Source of the DNA: Salvia splendens
Lineage: Eukaryota > Streptophyta > Magnoliopsida > Lamiales > Lamiaceae
Length of the DNA stretch: 64,000 nucleotides
NCBI RefSeq assembly: GCF_004379255.2
Contig: NC_056036.1
Coordinates: 38,268,076-38,332,075 of the forward strand
Reading direction: 5' to 3'
The notes beneath the pieces were generated by a model. The model was given only the letters and a program-made list of their open reading frames with translations. It had not been told where the DNA came from and made no database searches. Positions 1 to 15,000 of this stretch are shown one piece after another (within the stretch, counting starts at the first letter, position 1; the number at the start of each line of letters is the position of its first letter). Both the position numbers and the translations under genes were made by a program.

Positions 1-2405
1 TGAGATAATAAAAAATTTATAGTACTTCATAATAAATGAGTTAGCTACATAAAATTTGGGTTTTCTTGTTAATTTTGGGTACACAAAAAGATAGTACTCC
101 ATATGTATGATAAATACTTATAATTACATTAACTAATTTTTATATTAGCGGTGAAGCTGTTCCCCAGTTGGTTAGGAGTAATTGTTATAGTTGTATATAA
201 AATCAATTACCTTAAATTTCTAAGTTTATTCTTTTCAGCTTAATATATAGTACTAGTAGGTAGTAGTACTATATTATTTTTGATGAATCCAACTAATTTT
301 CAAAATTCTTGTTCGAATGTCGATCTATGAGATCCACAACCAATTAATTTAATGTTGTACATGTGCTTTGATTTGTAAAAGGGAAAGAAAGGGTTGCACT
401 TTGCATGTAAAAACAATCATCTCCAAATTTTTGTTTGATGATCATCATCACATGATAATGTTTTTTTCTATATCCTTTTTCTTGAAGTTAAAACATACTT
501 ACTATTCAATTATGCGTTTCAAATAATTCAGAGATGCAATCAATAGTGAATAAGTAGTTATAATTCCAATAGTGATTTTTGGTTGAATGATTGAGGTTGG
601 TGGGAGCATTAAATCCAATAAGAATAGGACGTATGTGGAGATAAACCATTCAAAAACGTAATTATTCAATAACATGACATGACATGACATGACATACATT
701 CATAAATTTATAGATTTGTGAGTACTATTTTGTGCACATTCTCTAATTATGATTGTAACTAAATTTACTATGAATTGTACATTTAAAAGAATAGGTGATT
801 ACTTTCTCTAGATAACAATTACCTGAATCACAACATAAAATGAATGATGTTATATGTATGGAGTTTTACAAGTCTTGAAAATATGTGGTTTAATAAATTT
901 TGTACACAAAGGATCGTGCACTAAATGGAGTATTTCTTATTTTTGTAAAATTAATTTACACATGTCTAAGTGTGTATTTTCCTCCAATGTAGGCGCACTT
1001 AGTGCACGCTCGATATTTATTCTTCTCCAAAATTCGTTTACACTTAATTAAGTGCAAGCACTAAGTGCATGAAGGGAGTATTATAGTGGGAAGAGTGGTG
1101 ATGCTCTAAGTAAAATAAAAAAAGTAATGGTAGATCTGATAGAAGGGGCCATATAATGTCATGTGGTAGCTAAATTTGTTTTGTAGCATCACATTCACAT
1201 GGGCAGCAGCACATGCCAACTTTTGGATCCACTTATTTATTATTAGTGCTTTAATTTCCTACCAAATTTGCTGGTGTGATCAGGTCAAGAAGCATGAAAC
1301 ACCCCCTCTCTCTCTCACACACACAAAAACATGAATTTATTTAATATAAACCAGTGTCTGAAGAAACATTACTGACTTCTAATTTCATGAGAATGCACTG
1401 TACCATGAACTGATGTGTCTCTGGATGTTTGTAAATAAAATATACTAATAATACTTTCTAGCTTGTCCGTTCAAACTTCAAACCAAGATTCTCTGAGTGT
1501 GTTATAGTAGTATATGCACATCTTTAATTTATTAATAAATCAATTGATTAAGTCATCTCCAATAATATTACTACTACTCCGTTCTTTTTGAGACAGCAAT
1601 TTACCTCTTTTATCATGAAAACATCACATTTTAGTACTGGCATAATTATAATAAATTGATTTCATTTTTAATTTTGGACCAAATTCACAGTCATATTGGG
1701 GACCGATGAGCGGAATTTCTATATACATTATACATATATGACGATATACTTCTTAGTAGTATATCAATACGTATTATGTTAAAAATCTCTTAAATTTTGT
1801 TTCACGTTGACTTGGTGAAAATCTCATCCAATTTCTCTTAAATTCTGTCACACATCAACTTGGTGAACATCTCATCTAATTTGTATAAGTATAGATAACC
1901 TTTCCTATTATGAGATCTTTGCATTAAGTAAAATAAATAAATAAACAAACAAAAAAAACTGCTAATTTTGTAGGAATATTACCATCTCTCCATGTCTAGA
2001 TGCAAGACAGTTGTGCAAGTAGAGAGTATTCTCTCCTTGGATCATTCGCCCTTTGTCATTTCACCACTAAAATTGTAAGAAATAAACAAAAGCCCATTCC
2101 AGCTCAATGCCTCGATCAATTTTGTCTCATATTTCCTGTTTTCTTTATTACAGTAAAAGATTCTAAACACATGGCGTTCCCAAATAAACGTTTCTTGCCG
2201 TTAAAAATCTATACGAAGAAAGTGGGTGAGGTGAACTCACTCTTTCTATGTATAATCATTTTAAAAATAGAACTATGAAATATGACACTTATTACATCAT
2301 ATTCTAGAGATTTTGTCACCATCACCAGCTAAAAATAAATAAATCTTTCAGCCAATTCCTAATAAACGTTCAAAACTGCAAATAGTCCAACTTTGAAAAG
2401 TTGGC
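1..2405. other. AT-rich intergenic DNA, no gene seen
   Basis: No reading frame here shows a recognisable domain, and the few short frames are low-complexity and AT-rich. A short ATGAC tandem repeat (about four and a half units) lies near 672-697. Around 910-1080 there are matching stretches in opposite orientation built on GTGCACTAA / CACTAAGTGCA, which may be the remains of a small inverted-repeat transposon, but I could not define its ends. A lone Stowaway-like end (CTCCGTTC) occurs near 1576. Confidence 0.5.
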
Positions 2406-2413
2406 TTCAAATG

Positions 2414-2500
2414 TGGGCCTATTTCAGCCTAATAATGCTGGGATTATTTGTATAGGCTATATATGGGCCCGTTTTATTGGGCTTATTTAACTCATGGGCC
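2414..2500. promoter_or_regulatory. Cluster of four site II (TGGGCY) elements upstream of NOL10
   Basis: TGGGCC occurs at 2414, 2464 and 2495 and TGGGCT at 2478, four copies within 87 bp and about 400-480 bp before the NOL10 start codon. Site II elements of this form are known binding sites for TCP factors and are typical of plant ribosome-biogenesis and other growth-linked genes, which fits the nucleolar product downstream. The likely leader around 2640-2690 also holds a GT-type donor (GGTGAG near 2679), so a 5' UTR intron before the ATG is possible. Confidence 0.55.
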
Positions 2501-2895
2501 TAAACAATATCAGAACCCATCATTTGATTTTATGCTTTGTAATTTAACACCGCAAAATTGAGAAAAGCCCCCAAAATATAGCCGCTATTACCGCCAATAA
2601 GCTGCGCCACCGTCTTCCGAAGATATTCGCGGCGGTTCTGTGCTCTAACGTCGGCGATTCACATCGAGCATCTTCTTCGGTGAGTTAATCTTATTTCTGA
2701 TAGTACGAAATATTTTCTATTCCAGCGCGATTTCAAGGAGTATGTTCTTTTTTTGGAGTTTGTGTTTTGAAGCTGGATTTTTGTTGATGGAGTGTGTTAA
2801 AATCTTCTATTTAGCATGATTTTTGCTTCAAATTATGTTTTGTTATGAATATATATGCTCATTAGGTGCAGTTTGGTTGATAGAGTTTGTAAAAG

Positions 2896-5800
2896 ATGGC
2901 GTTTGAAGGGGGCACTTTGAAGTCTTCCTCTATAAATGGAGTCAAAATGTACTCGGTTTCCGGCCAAAACCGGTCGCTTGCGGCATGGCTTCCTCCAAAG
3001 AAGCTCAGAGCACTGCGGAAAAATCCAGGTTCGAAATTATAATTTTTTTGAAGCTAAGTTAGAATAGTTATATTTATCCAAAAACTGATGAAATGCACAA
3101 TATATGCTTGTATACTGGCAGGTGCTAGCTTATGAATAATACTAATATGGTTTTGTTGATTGAATTTCAGATTATTTGCAGAGGGTGGATTTGGTACAGG
3201 ATTTGAGGTTTGAAACCTCGACTTCTAGAATCAAGGTGACGCCTGATGGGGAGTATCTTGTAGCCTCAGGTAGATGTTTAAACTGCTCATGTTCAAGAAA
3301 TCGAATTTTGTTTGTGAAATGTGGTGCATATTGAGAAATTTCTTTGGGTAATCCAGGCATTTACCCTCCACAAGTCAAAGTGTACGAGCTGAGGGAATTG
3401 TCTCTGAAGTTCGAAAGACATTTGGTTTCTGAAATTGTTGATTTCGAGGTAATATTATGTTGTGCTCTCACTGAAAATTCAGTTTAATGGAATTAAGTAT
3501 TTATAGACTCCGGGAAACTTCTCTACTCATGCTTCACTATACTGAATTAGTTGCATTTTTAAATTTATTGATCAATAGATATTAGATGATGACTACTCGA
3601 AGATGGCATTTCTTTGCACTGACCGGTCTATACGTCTTCATGCAAAATATGGGAGTCATTACAGTTTGAGAATTCCAAGGTACTCTCTACAGTCTACCCC
3701 CTGGAAAAAGAACAAAACTATTACCAAAAAAATTAACTTCGTAATGTGTTGTAACTGTATTTACTAAAATTAATGTCCTTTTGGTTTTCTTCTAATGCCC
3801 AACTTTTGCATAATAGGTGCTACCTTCTCGTTTTGTCCCAGTAGTTGCTTTTTTTAGTTACTTATGGATTGGGTTTTACAGATTTGTTCAAGTGAATGCT
3901 AGTTCTAGTTGTTTCCTTCCTGCTTATCATTTTTTCTTATATTTAATATTTTTATTAGACAAACGAGCCATTACATTGAGTTGCATAGAAAAATGACATT
4001 TTTAATACTGTCTGATCATTTCTGAAACTTAATTATGAGATAAAATAATTTTATTAATTTACTTCTTTTAAAAAGTTCAACACGAAACTGGGTGTTGATT
4101 GGGTTTCAAGCTGATGGAGTGTGTTAAGAGTTATACACATACTCATCAGTCACACAGACTTGAGAATATTTTCCATGAGTGCATTTCAGACTATGTGTTT
4201 TTTTTGTTTGAAATAATTTGGTAGGTGAAATTGCAGTGATATTATATTATTATGCTCAAACTTATGATTTTTTTCTCAAATGATTTTTTTTAAAACAGGA
4301 TGGGCAGAGATATTGTCTATGACGGCTGGTCTTGTGATATAATTTGTGCTGCTTCTTCTCCAGATCTATATAGGATAAACTTAGAACAGGTTTGTTTTAT
4401 TCAGAAACTTTGTGCTATACTATTATTTAAGTGCTTAAAACCTGCACTGCTCCCTTTAGCGGTATCCTTTTCCTTGAATTTTTTCAGCTTGTCCCTTATT
4501 TCTTTTTGAGTTATAGATTATGTAAAAGAATCAAGTTCAACTTTCTAAATCTAATTGCATCTTTGACAGGGCCGTTTCCTAGCCTCTCTTAGTACACAAT
4601 CTCCAGCTCTGAATGTGGTATCTCGAAGGTTAGTGAAACACCATTGCCATTGAGCCTGTTTCACGCTGTTCACTACTTCACTTATTAGCTGTTTTTATAT
4701 ATATTCTGTGTTGGTCCATTCAGCAAAATCCACGGATTAGTCGCTGGCGGTGGTGAGGATGGAGCTGTTGAATGCTTTGATATGAGGACTAAGTCATCAG
4801 TTGGTCGACTAGATGCTGTTGCAAGTGCTGGTGATAATAATGCGGTAAAATACTTATTATCATGGTTGTCAGAATAAGAAGCTTTATCAATGGAAGATTT
4901 CACAGAACTTGATTATTTTAGGAGGTTACTGCAATTGAATTTGATGGAGATGGAGGTTATCAAATGGCTGTTGGAAGCAGTGCTGGGAAGGTACATTAAC
5001 CTATATATAATATACCACTCACTGCAGTCATATTGCCTTGTCCCTTTCCTTTATCGCATGTGTGATGTCTTATCAATAGTTATTCATTATTATCTTCATG
5101 ATGTTGATAGTATGTGCTTTGTGCCAAGAGATGTTTGTGCATCAACTGTTTATGAAACTTATGCTATTCATATGTCTGCAACTTCCTGGAATCAAATAAA
5201 TCTGTTTCTTTTTTTTGGATGACTCTACAGTTCAAATATTTCCATGTTCTGCTATTCTTCTTAATCTAAGGCATTCTTTTAACCTTATGCTTTTAAACTT
5301 ATCAGTAATTGTTGGGTTTATTGTCCTTTGTGCTAAAAGATTTTATTAGTAACAAGGGAATTATATTAACTGATACAATTACAAACTGCTTCAGATTATG
5401 TAGTGGTGTTCCTGAAAATGGGTTGTTAGTTGTTACAAAAATTAAATTCCTATATACAAATATCACTAACTATCCTCCATATATCTCTTTTTTTATGCTT
5501 GAGTGGTTGCAGTTGAAATTTAATTGTAATATATTCTATGTTCTGTATCAATCGTGCAGATCCTAATTTATGATTTGCGCTCATCAAATCCTATGCGAAT
5601 AAAGGATCACATGTAAGTTGTATTTACTAGCTTCCAATTTCTTAATTATGCCTAATCTAATACTATCCTAATTTATGATTGTATTATATAATTTTTTATA
5701 TCTTCACTTGTCAATTTATCACTCTTTTGTAGGTATGGCAGCCCAATACTAAACATTAAGTGGCATAAGACTCTAAACTCGGAGCAGTCAAAATTGATCA

Positions 5801-8730
5801 CTACTGATAAACACATAGTCAGGATTTGGGACCCTGAGACGGTGATAAATTATTTCCTCTATTAGATTTTTTAATCATAACTAATTGTGTCGTATAAACT
5901 TAATACTTCCGTGCTTGATATTCATGCTCTTGTTTTCATAACATGAATATTTCTCCTTGCTTACAGTGGTTTCTCAATAGTTATGTTGTGAATTTTTATC
6001 TTTCATTGTCTAAAACACTTTATACAATAGTATCACATGGTCATAGTTATAAATATTTGCCTTTTCCCTTCAAGGTAGATTAGGAGACAAATTGTGAAGA
6101 TAATGTAATATTTGGAGTATGGGAGCTTAATTGATTTCTATGAATTACAGGGAGAAGGTATGACCAGCATTGAACCATCTGCTGGAAAAATTAATGATAT
6201 ATGCATCTTCAAAGACAGTGGACTGATTTTGTTGGCTCTGGACAGCAGCCAAATACCATCTTTCTTCATCCCAGCCCTCGGTCCTGCTCCAAAGTGGTGT
6301 TCTTATTTGGAGAATTTAACTGTAAGACTTTCTTATGTCATTGGCTGTCGTAGGGTACATATTGCGTTTTGTTGCTAATTATTAGTCTACTTTGTGGTTT
6401 ACAGGAAGAGCTTGAGGAGGGTGGACAAACAACCATTTATGATGATTACAAATTTTTGACAAAGGAGGACCTTGCTAAACTTAATCTGACAAATTTGATT
6501 GGGACCAATCTTCTGAGGGCTTATATGCATGGTTACTTTGTTGATTATCGATTGTATAAAAAGGTAAAAACTAAAAACTTTAACTTGGGAACAGCTAGAA
6601 ATGAGCAATTAGTTCTTTCTCTCCGAAGAATACTCATTGCTTTGATATGCCAATTGTTCACAAGAAATTCTGCAAGTTTGAACCTTCCAATTTAAACCAT
6701 TATGATAATCTTTTGTTAGTTGCAGTAATGAATTGACTATCTGAATGCAGGCACAAAGCTTGGCTGAGCCGTTTGCTTATGAGTCTTATATAGAAAAGCG
6801 AAAGCAGGAAAAATCACAGTCTGAACGTGAGAACAGAATTACGGTACGTTCACTTCACATGCATTTTGTGTTTTAATATATCCTTGCTACCTCACTTGCA
6901 TTTTGCAAGCAACTCGTTGGGAGGAATTGGCTTGCTATCACGGGAATCTGCTAATATTTTCTGATGCATTTGAGTTGTTTTAGTTGCTTGCTGTCAAATG
7001 GAATAAGTTGTTTTCCCCCCTCATTGCCAATGCAGTTAGATCCTAATTCAGCTGGAATTCTTGAATTAAGATGTGTTACAACTATGGCAGTCTTTGTTTT
7101 GTTTGCTGGGAGATTCAGGGGGAGGTGTTATGAGAGCGATGTGTGTGTGGATGCTATTTTGACATTATCTGCTGTTATGCTTGGATTCCATATCATTCTC
7201 TTTCAAGTTGTTGATTATATATTTTCATTGCCTTGCATTCCTATAGATCAAAAGGAAGCTGCCGAAAGTTAATAGGACTTTGGCAGCCCGACTTCTTGAT
7301 GCAGAGAAAGAGCAGAATGACGATAAGGATGCTGATGTTGCTGAAACTCAGGAAAAGACGGGTGCTAAGAAGGGACCAAAGAGGAAGAGGGGTCTCACCA
7401 CAGAAGTTCTCAAGGATGAGCGGTTTACATCTATGTTCGAAGATGAGGTACTTCACATTTTTGTAGAGTAACTGATGATTGCATGTGAAATTAACTAGGG
7501 ACCATATAGACATTGCGCACCTAGTGAAGTAGGTTGGGTTTTCTTATATAAGTACATAAAACATGAAAACTGGGAACAACCCCCCCTCCCTAATCCCATC
7601 CTCCACAAACAAGCCAACGAAGATGAAATAAGAAGGGAGAAGAGAACCACATGATAGAGAGTTCTATGCTGAAATTATCTGATGCCTTTCTTGGGTTTAG
7701 GGACAGTGAAATAGGGGAGAGTTAGATTATAAATTTGGTTTAGATCAGGGACAAGATAAGTTACATAATAAGATCCACTACCTGAACAATTTTAAAAGAA
7801 GAAACGTTATGAATATTCTATTCATTCGTAAAGTTCCACTGTCATGATTATGGATTGTAACATCCTCTCTTGCAGGACTTTGAGGTTGATGAATTCTCAA
7901 AAGAATACCTGGCTCTGCACCCTATGCCAGCAACGACAAATAAGCCATCTTTGCTCGAGGAGCATTTTGAGGCTCTTTCAGAAGATGAACAGAGTATCAG
8001 TGGTACTGATGTACCATCAGAAGACGACCTTGAAAATACGGATGGCAAATCTAAGAGAAAATCACAAGTACCTAGGTCAGATGTTCTTTCTCTCTCTATG
8101 TTTCTTTTTGATAATATTCGACTCGCTCTCCTTATTTTATATGTAGTTGGCTGGTTTTGAAGTAGTTTATGATCTAAGATGTGTGTTAAGTTTTCCTGAA
8201 TGCCTTAATACATTGTCTTAATCAAATTTCATGTTCAACCACACAAATAAGGTCAGATTTGTAGTAGGAGGTAGATAAAAGAATTTCTTTTTTGTATGAC
8301 TGTGCCTTTCCAATTTCGTTTCATGTTGTGCAGATTTTATGAAGTGAAGGACAACCGGCATGCAGAAGCATTCTGGAATGACGAATCCCTTGCAGACGAG
8401 GAATCCCTTCCTATGGGTGAAAGAGCAGCACAGACAAAACCACAGCAAGGTTCAAAGGATGTGGTCAAATATGGTCAGGGGGGATCCCGGGAAATCTCTT
8501 TCAAGGCCAGAAGCTCAGCAAAAGCCAAGGAGTATGACGATATTGAGGAGGCGCATCCTGAAAAGAGGAGGGGTGTGCAATCATTGAAGTTACCCGGTGG
8601 CTCAGGTCGTGGATCTCATGGTAGGGGTGGTGGCTTCCGCGGTAGAGGTGGTGGTTCTCGGGGTAGAGGTGGTGGTTCTCGTGGTAGGGGTGGAGGCCGT
8701 GGGAGGAGCAGCAGGGGAAGAGGGCATTGA
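2896..8730 (+). CDS. NOL10: Nucleolar protein 10 / Enp2 homologue (WD40, ribosome biogenesis)
   Basis: Sixteen exons join without frame error into 715 residues: 2896-3028, 3171-3269, 3357-3448, 3579-3679, 4299-4389, 4570-4628, 4724-4844, 4922-4990, 5560-5612, 5733-5841, 6151-6321, 6405-6563, 6751-6843, 7247-7447, 7876-8075 and 8334-8730. All introns have GT..AG ends. The N-terminal half is a WD40-like propeller (for example KLITTDKHIVRIWDPETG in exon 10), followed by the NOL10 signature around the FLTKEDL and NLIGTNLLRAYMHGYFVDYRLYKKA segments. The centre is acidic and charged, and the C-terminus is an RGG/GRGGG tract (about 8605-8725), typical of nucleolar RNA-binding proteins. In yeast and animals Enp2/NOL10 belongs to the small-subunit processome and helps assemble the 40S subunit in the nucleolus. 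The start is the first ATG after the leader and gives MAFEGG. Length and exon structure look intact; this should be a working gene. Confidence 0.93.
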
Positions 8731-9033
8731 TGTGAACATGAGCATCAAGAGAAACTTTCTTAACTGTTCCGTGTCTTGTGATGTAACTTCAATTTTGGTA
8801 GATGCAATCTTGTATTTATGAGCTGAAAATTGTTATATATTGACGAATATACTTAAAAAGCTACACAATTCTGAGAATCAATTTCAAGAAAAGCTGCTTT
8901 GCTATTCATATATCAGTTAGTGATATTTTAAATAAGTGTACAGCTGCTATTGCTTCACAAAATACAATCAGGTTATGATGAATCGCACTCTTTTCATGAA
9001 GAGGTGCTCAATAGGGTGCAGCAGAGAGGATCC

Positions 9034-12000
9034 TCAAAATTTGTCACCATAGTAGTAAGCTGTACCAACCATGAGTGCAACTGTAGCACCTTGTACAACC
9101 ACACGAGCCCTCATTCCTAAATGAGAGTTCCCTTGCCTGAAACTGATCAAACCGGCCACCAGCACTCCAGCCGTCATGAAAGCGCCTCCTGAGACACAAA
9201 CACTGAAACATAAAAGCAATCCATAAATTGAAAAACGACATAAAATCTGGGATTGCCATTAAAATTGACCTCACAAGCATTTTGGAAGCTGGTAAACCCA
9301 TGCTCAACTCGAAGATAGGAGGTTATGGCTAAGTTTTTTAGTTTCATACCTTGAGTAAAATTGTAATGTAAATATATCTAGTCTAGTTCACCTCCCCCCA
9401 CCTCAAAACACCCGAGACTAAGCATGCACAAACCGAACCGGCCTGGCGGTTCGGAACCGCTGGTTCATGAACCGGAACCGGATCCAGCGGTTCAAGCGGG
9501 CCGGTTCAAGTTCGGGAATATGACGAACCGTAGCCGGCGGTTCAACGGGTCCAACGGGCAGATTCCGGCTAGGGCGTAGGGTTGCAGGCGAGGTGTGCAG
9601 AAAAATCGGTGATTTCTGACGAAAACCGTCGGTTTTCGACTGTTCCGGTGCCTTTTCAGGTGGCAGAGCGTAGGTGGCAGTGTGTAGACCTGAAAACCGG
9701 TCAGAAACCGTGGACTGAACCGTCGGTTTTGCTCTGAACCACCGGTTCAGGCAGTAAACCGGCTGAATTTGAAATTTGATTTTTTTTTATTTCTTCCAAT
9801 TTTACTCCTATAAATACCCCACTTCCCCCCATCATTTTTACTCACCCCATTCTTGTGTTAACAAGGATTTCCTTCTCGATCTTCATTTCTCTATTCTCTC
9901 CTCATTCTTTCTAATTGCTCAAGTTGTTTACTAGTTGCTACTTACTACTAAATTTGTTTGTGTTCGTAATTTACCATTTATTCAATACTCCATATTCCAT
10001 CCATACTACTTTCATTTATCACTATGTCTTCTTCTCGTGGTGGACCGGGACGTGGTGATCGGGGCAAAGGAATTGCTCAAGATCAAAGTAGTCGTCCCTC
10101 AAAATCAAGGCGACCTAGTCGTCTAGAAGTTATAGAAGATGTTTCCCGAGTGGCGGCTGAACGCATGCAAGTAAGTTCTAAAAAATCATTTTTACAATTC
10201 ATAATTTCATAAGATTGAGTTTTTAAAATTTTTTTGTGTTCTTACTTATAACTTCAACTTATATAATATTTATAGATAAAAGAAGATCATAGAATGACCA
10301 TGCTACTCGCTGAAATGCATCAAGGTGGGGGGAGGGGCGGTGGTAGTTCCCAACAACAAGATGACGAGTACGACATGTCTATATCGTCGGACTCGGACAA
10401 CAATGATGATAGATCTCATTCTCGTATTCCGTCTAGCACCGACGGAAATGAGGAGATGCCTCCTCCCCCTCCACCCACTAACACTACAAAAGCTTTGAAA
10501 TCTGATATTTTTGTTAAACACTACAAGAAGGTCCCGGGGGTGATTCCAAGTCCTCATGATCCGCACTCTCAAGAAGAGACATCGGCGTTTCATGCATATT
10601 GTAACTATTGTGATAAAGTCTACAAATTTGCGAGTGGTGGGGGATATGGCACCCTCCGTCGTCATTTGGTGACAAAGCATCCGGTAGAATGTGACACTAC
10701 CTCTACCCAAACCCAACTAAACTTCCAACCCGGTGGCTCAGGTTTGTCAGGTACGCCTCTTTTTAAATATGATCAAAAAAATTTTGCTGGCGTTATGACT
10801 AGATGGGCTGCAATGAAGCATTTTCCTTTAATGTTTATGATGATAAAAAAATTTGAGGTTACCATGCAAAGTGGTTTAAACGTTGCTATCAAAAGAGTAG
10901 GTTGAATGACCGTTCAACGATCTACCGTTAGACAATGTTTAGAGAAAAAAGTTGAATTATCACGTTATTTACTTAACTTGGGCCACAAAGTGAACATTTG
11001 CTCAGATGTATGGGTTGATTGTTTTAACCGGCATTCATACATGGGCATTACGGTTCACTTTGTGGACAAAAGTTGGACTTTGAACAAACGTTTAATTGGT
11101 TTTAGAGAATTTGAGACACCACACACTGCACCCAAAATTACTTCTTTAATTATTCAAGTTTTGAATGAATTTCAACTATGCAATAAGATTTCTGTTGGTT
11201 TTGATAATGCAACTACTAACACTGCAAGTATTAATGACTTGATTGCGGCTTGTGCTCCAGTTATTGGAGGTAAGTATTATCATCAAAGATGCATATGTCA
11301 TATTTTGAATTTATGTGTACAAGATGCGCTTGAATTATGGCAAAAGCATGTTAGTCCTATTAGAACTGCAGTTAGATTAATCTATCAAAAGTCACCTATT
11401 GGCAAAGCTTGGAAGAAGTATTGCCATCAAAAGAATGTAAGATATACGAATTTTACTATGGATGTGTCTCATAGATGGAATTCGACATATGATTGTCTGA
11501 ATTCTACTTTGACGCATAAAAATTCTTTATGTGATTTTTTTAGAACCTATCCCGTTCATGATTTATATCTTTCGCATAGTTGTTGGGAACATAGCGTGTC
11601 TTTATTTAAATTGTTCAAATATTTAAAAAATACAACTGTTGAATTATCGGGTGTTTATTATTGCACTGATGTTCGTGTTTTAGAACATTGCATGTATATA
11701 TCACTTGGTTTTAAAACTGCAATGAAAAATGCTTACTCTTCACCTGAATTGATGTGTGTTTTATATTATATGATTGAGAAATGGCTTAAGTATTTCTGTG
11801 AGATTCCAATGGTGTTTTTTATTGCAAAGGTCTTGGATCCAAAATGGAAATTAGTCAGTACCTCCAAGATTTTAGATTTTTATTATAACAATTTGAGTTC
11901 TATTGATCTTGGTCCACTTAAAGCATTGCAATCGGATACCAGTGACGAATTCGGAGTAGACCTCTCAGAAACATTTCAAATAAACCTCCCGAACCGGTCA

Positions 12001-15000
12001 ATTATCCAACAAACCTTCGAGTTTAACTTGCGTGCTCTCTATACCGAATATGAAAACAGTACCCACCAAGTCAGAAGACCTCCCCCTCCTCAACAACATA
12101 ACTTTGGCTTCGCATTTCAAGCCGATTATGATGACCCCGACGCGCAATCCCAATTAGCCGACCTATACAGCTACAGCACCGGCGGAAGGTCCTCAGGTAT
12201 GGTAAGTGAGTTAGATTTATATTTCGATTCACTCTTTTCCTTTGTGATGAAGGTCATACTCCTCCCGCTCAAATCGACGTCATCGATTGGCGGGGAACAC
12301 ACGAGAAAGATTTTTCTATACTTGCGTCAATGGCCAAGGAGATTTTTTCTGTTCTGGCTTCCACTGTCGCAGTCGAGTCCGCTTTTAGTGTTGGCTCGCA
12401 TGTTGGATGAATCAAGAAGTAAGCTCCCCGGGAAAAATATGGAAGTCGTGATGTTACTTGATGATTAGGCCAAAGCAGACGTCAGAGAACAAGAAAATGA
12501 TTGGGATGATCGTCAGGAGGGATCACAAGAAGAATTCACTGGGGATGAATCGTAGGCCAACCGTCAACCGCCGGCCAAGCCAAATAGGTAAGTAAGGTAA
12601 AAGAACTACGTGGACTTTGATTCCCTAATTCAAATGAGCATTGTGGATACGTAGGCACCTCAACTTAAATTTTAAATTTAAGTTGAGCTCAAGTCATTTT
12701 TCCTTTATTTTTTCCCCATTTATTTCTACTTTAAAAATATGCAAATACAATTAAATAATTATATTTGTATATACTCTAGTCGATGAAATAGATTTCTCTC
12801 TAAGGCTAAATCCGGGAAACTTTTGACAATTCTACTATAATTGTTGATTGTTAGACTAAACTCAACATTTAAAGTTGAATTGCTAAAGGTGTCCTCAATT
12901 TAGTTATTTAGAAAGATCTCCTTCGCCGACTAAGAGTATATATACTTATAAAATTATTGTCATAACTTATAAGTCTTTTTTGTAATTTGTAATTAGCTTC
13001 GTTGTTGACTAGTAGTCTCGTTGTATTTAAATTTTTGTTTAAGATTTCAAGTCCTCAAGGTTTTTGTGATTTGTAATTGTTGTAACGTGTAATCTCAATA
13101 AAATTGCAACTTTCATCGTGTTTTTTTTTTAAATTTTATTTACGCACATTTCATAGATAAATAAATTTAAAAATGCAAAAAAAAAATTTGACGAACCGCC
13201 GAACCGCCCCAGAACCGGCGGTTTTGAACCGCCTCGTAAACCGGCGGTTTTTAGAACCGAAACCGGAACCGTCGGGACCCTTGGCGGGCCGGTTCCGGTT
13301 CATGGGAATGATGAACCGTGAACCGGCGGTTCATGAACCGGAACCGGCGGTTTCTGACCCGTGTGCATGCTTACCCAAGACCAACACATGGCACTGAGAT
13401 GCAGGTTTCTGAATCAAAATGCAGTGAAGCAATTTTCTAAATTTGACCCTTCCAAGAGGAACTGCAAAAAGTGAGCATTGTCTTGACAACTAACTTTCCT
13501 ACTTCACTATCCTCAAGCCAAGGCGATTGTGCTTGAACTCAACATGAAGTGGCTAGTGAAACAGCTTCACACACTACAATTCCTAAACTCAAGCATTGTG
13601 AATCACAATTTGTGATAGAGATAGAGGTTAAGTTAGACTACCCAGAGTAGCTTGAACTCAACATGAAGTGATCCCAAATAGCTAGTGAAACAGCTTCACT
13701 CACATTTCCTAAACCCAAACCCCCTATAAAGACAAGCTAGTATTGTTGAAGAGAACAAATCACGTGTGCATGGATGTGAAGTCGGCATACACGAATGCAA
13801 GGATGTGAAGAAGAGATATGACCGAAAATATCTTGGTCTTAGCTGTCATACAGGTGGCTCCTAGTCAACTCTGAGTCAGCATGGTGTGAATGCAGAGGGA
13901 GTTAGTTACTAGTTAGTTAGATCTCTTTTTTATTGCTTATCTTAGCTCAGCTCGCTTTATATAAATAGCTCGTCTCAGTTTGTAGTATGTAAGCTTTGAG
14001 TTGTGATCAATAAAATTCAGTTTTCTCTTATCTTCATTCAATATGTTTGATTTCACTACTTTTTACATGGTATCAGTTGTAATTTTTTGATGGTTCCTCG
14101 TGGCGGCGGCATTCAGATCCAGCCGGCGGAGGATTTCTCCAGCCCTACCTTCATTCGAGTGATAATCTCGGCCTTCAATTGGTATCTCAACCTCTTGTTG
14201 TCTCCAATTACATCAATTGGAGCCGATCTATGTCTACTGCTCTCGTAGCTAAGAACAAACTACCTTTTGTTAATGGTGTTCTATTGAAACCTACAGATGA
14301 TGATCTCCTCTATCCTGTTTGGATCCGATGCAATATAGCATGGTTTTCTCCTAGATTAGGAACTCGTTATCTCCTCAGATATGTTCTAGCATCATGTATC
14401 TCGATGATGCGAAGGAGATCTGGTCTGATCTACGTGATCGATTTGCTCAGTGTGACTCTGCTCGTGTTTATCAACTCAAACAGAGAATTATGTCTCTTAA
14501 TCAAGGCGATGATGATATCAACACCTATTTCACCAACCTTCAAATTATTTGGGATGAGTATAAACATACTCAACCGATCTCATGGTGTATATGTTCAAAT
14601 TGTAGATGTCAAAGTGCTAATAAATGGCATAAGCATCAGGAAGAATAATGTGTCATGCAGTTCCTAATTGGATTACACTCATCATACTCTCAGATCCGAT
14701 CTCACATACTATCAATGATACATTTGCCTACTTTATCTAAGGTTTTCTCATTGGTTCTACAAGAAGAAAGACAACGCACCATTGGTGCAAACAATGAATC
14801 TATGAAGTATTCATCTATGTTACTAAGTCTGAGTAAGCAACCATATTCAGCCAATGCTACTTCATCTTAGTTTAACCGAGGAAGATTGTGCTCTCATTGT
14901 GGAAAAACAAATCACACGGTTGATAAATGTTTCACTCTTCATGGATTTCCACCAAGTTTTGGAAGGGGAAAGTTCAAACCGAATCCAAATTCAAGAGATT

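Larger units (their letters stand above)
9419..13373 (+). mobile_element. hAT DNA transposon (near full length, decayed) in HIG1 intron 2
   Basis: The 3955-bp element begins TAAGCATGCACA and ends with its inverted copy TGTGCATGCTTA. It is flanked by an 8-bp target duplication with one mismatch, CCCGAGAC (9411-9418) and CCCAAGAC (13374-13381). Both ends are packed with palindromic AACCG.CGGTT motifs. It carries a broken hAT transposase on the + strand, antisense to the host gene. The 8-bp duplication, the short inverted ends and the transposase family all agree on hAT. Confidence 0.9.

Noticed and set aside
2000..2278. 92-codon + frame upstream of NOL10
   Set aside because: No domain, ordinary AT-rich composition, and no promoter or splice context to support it.
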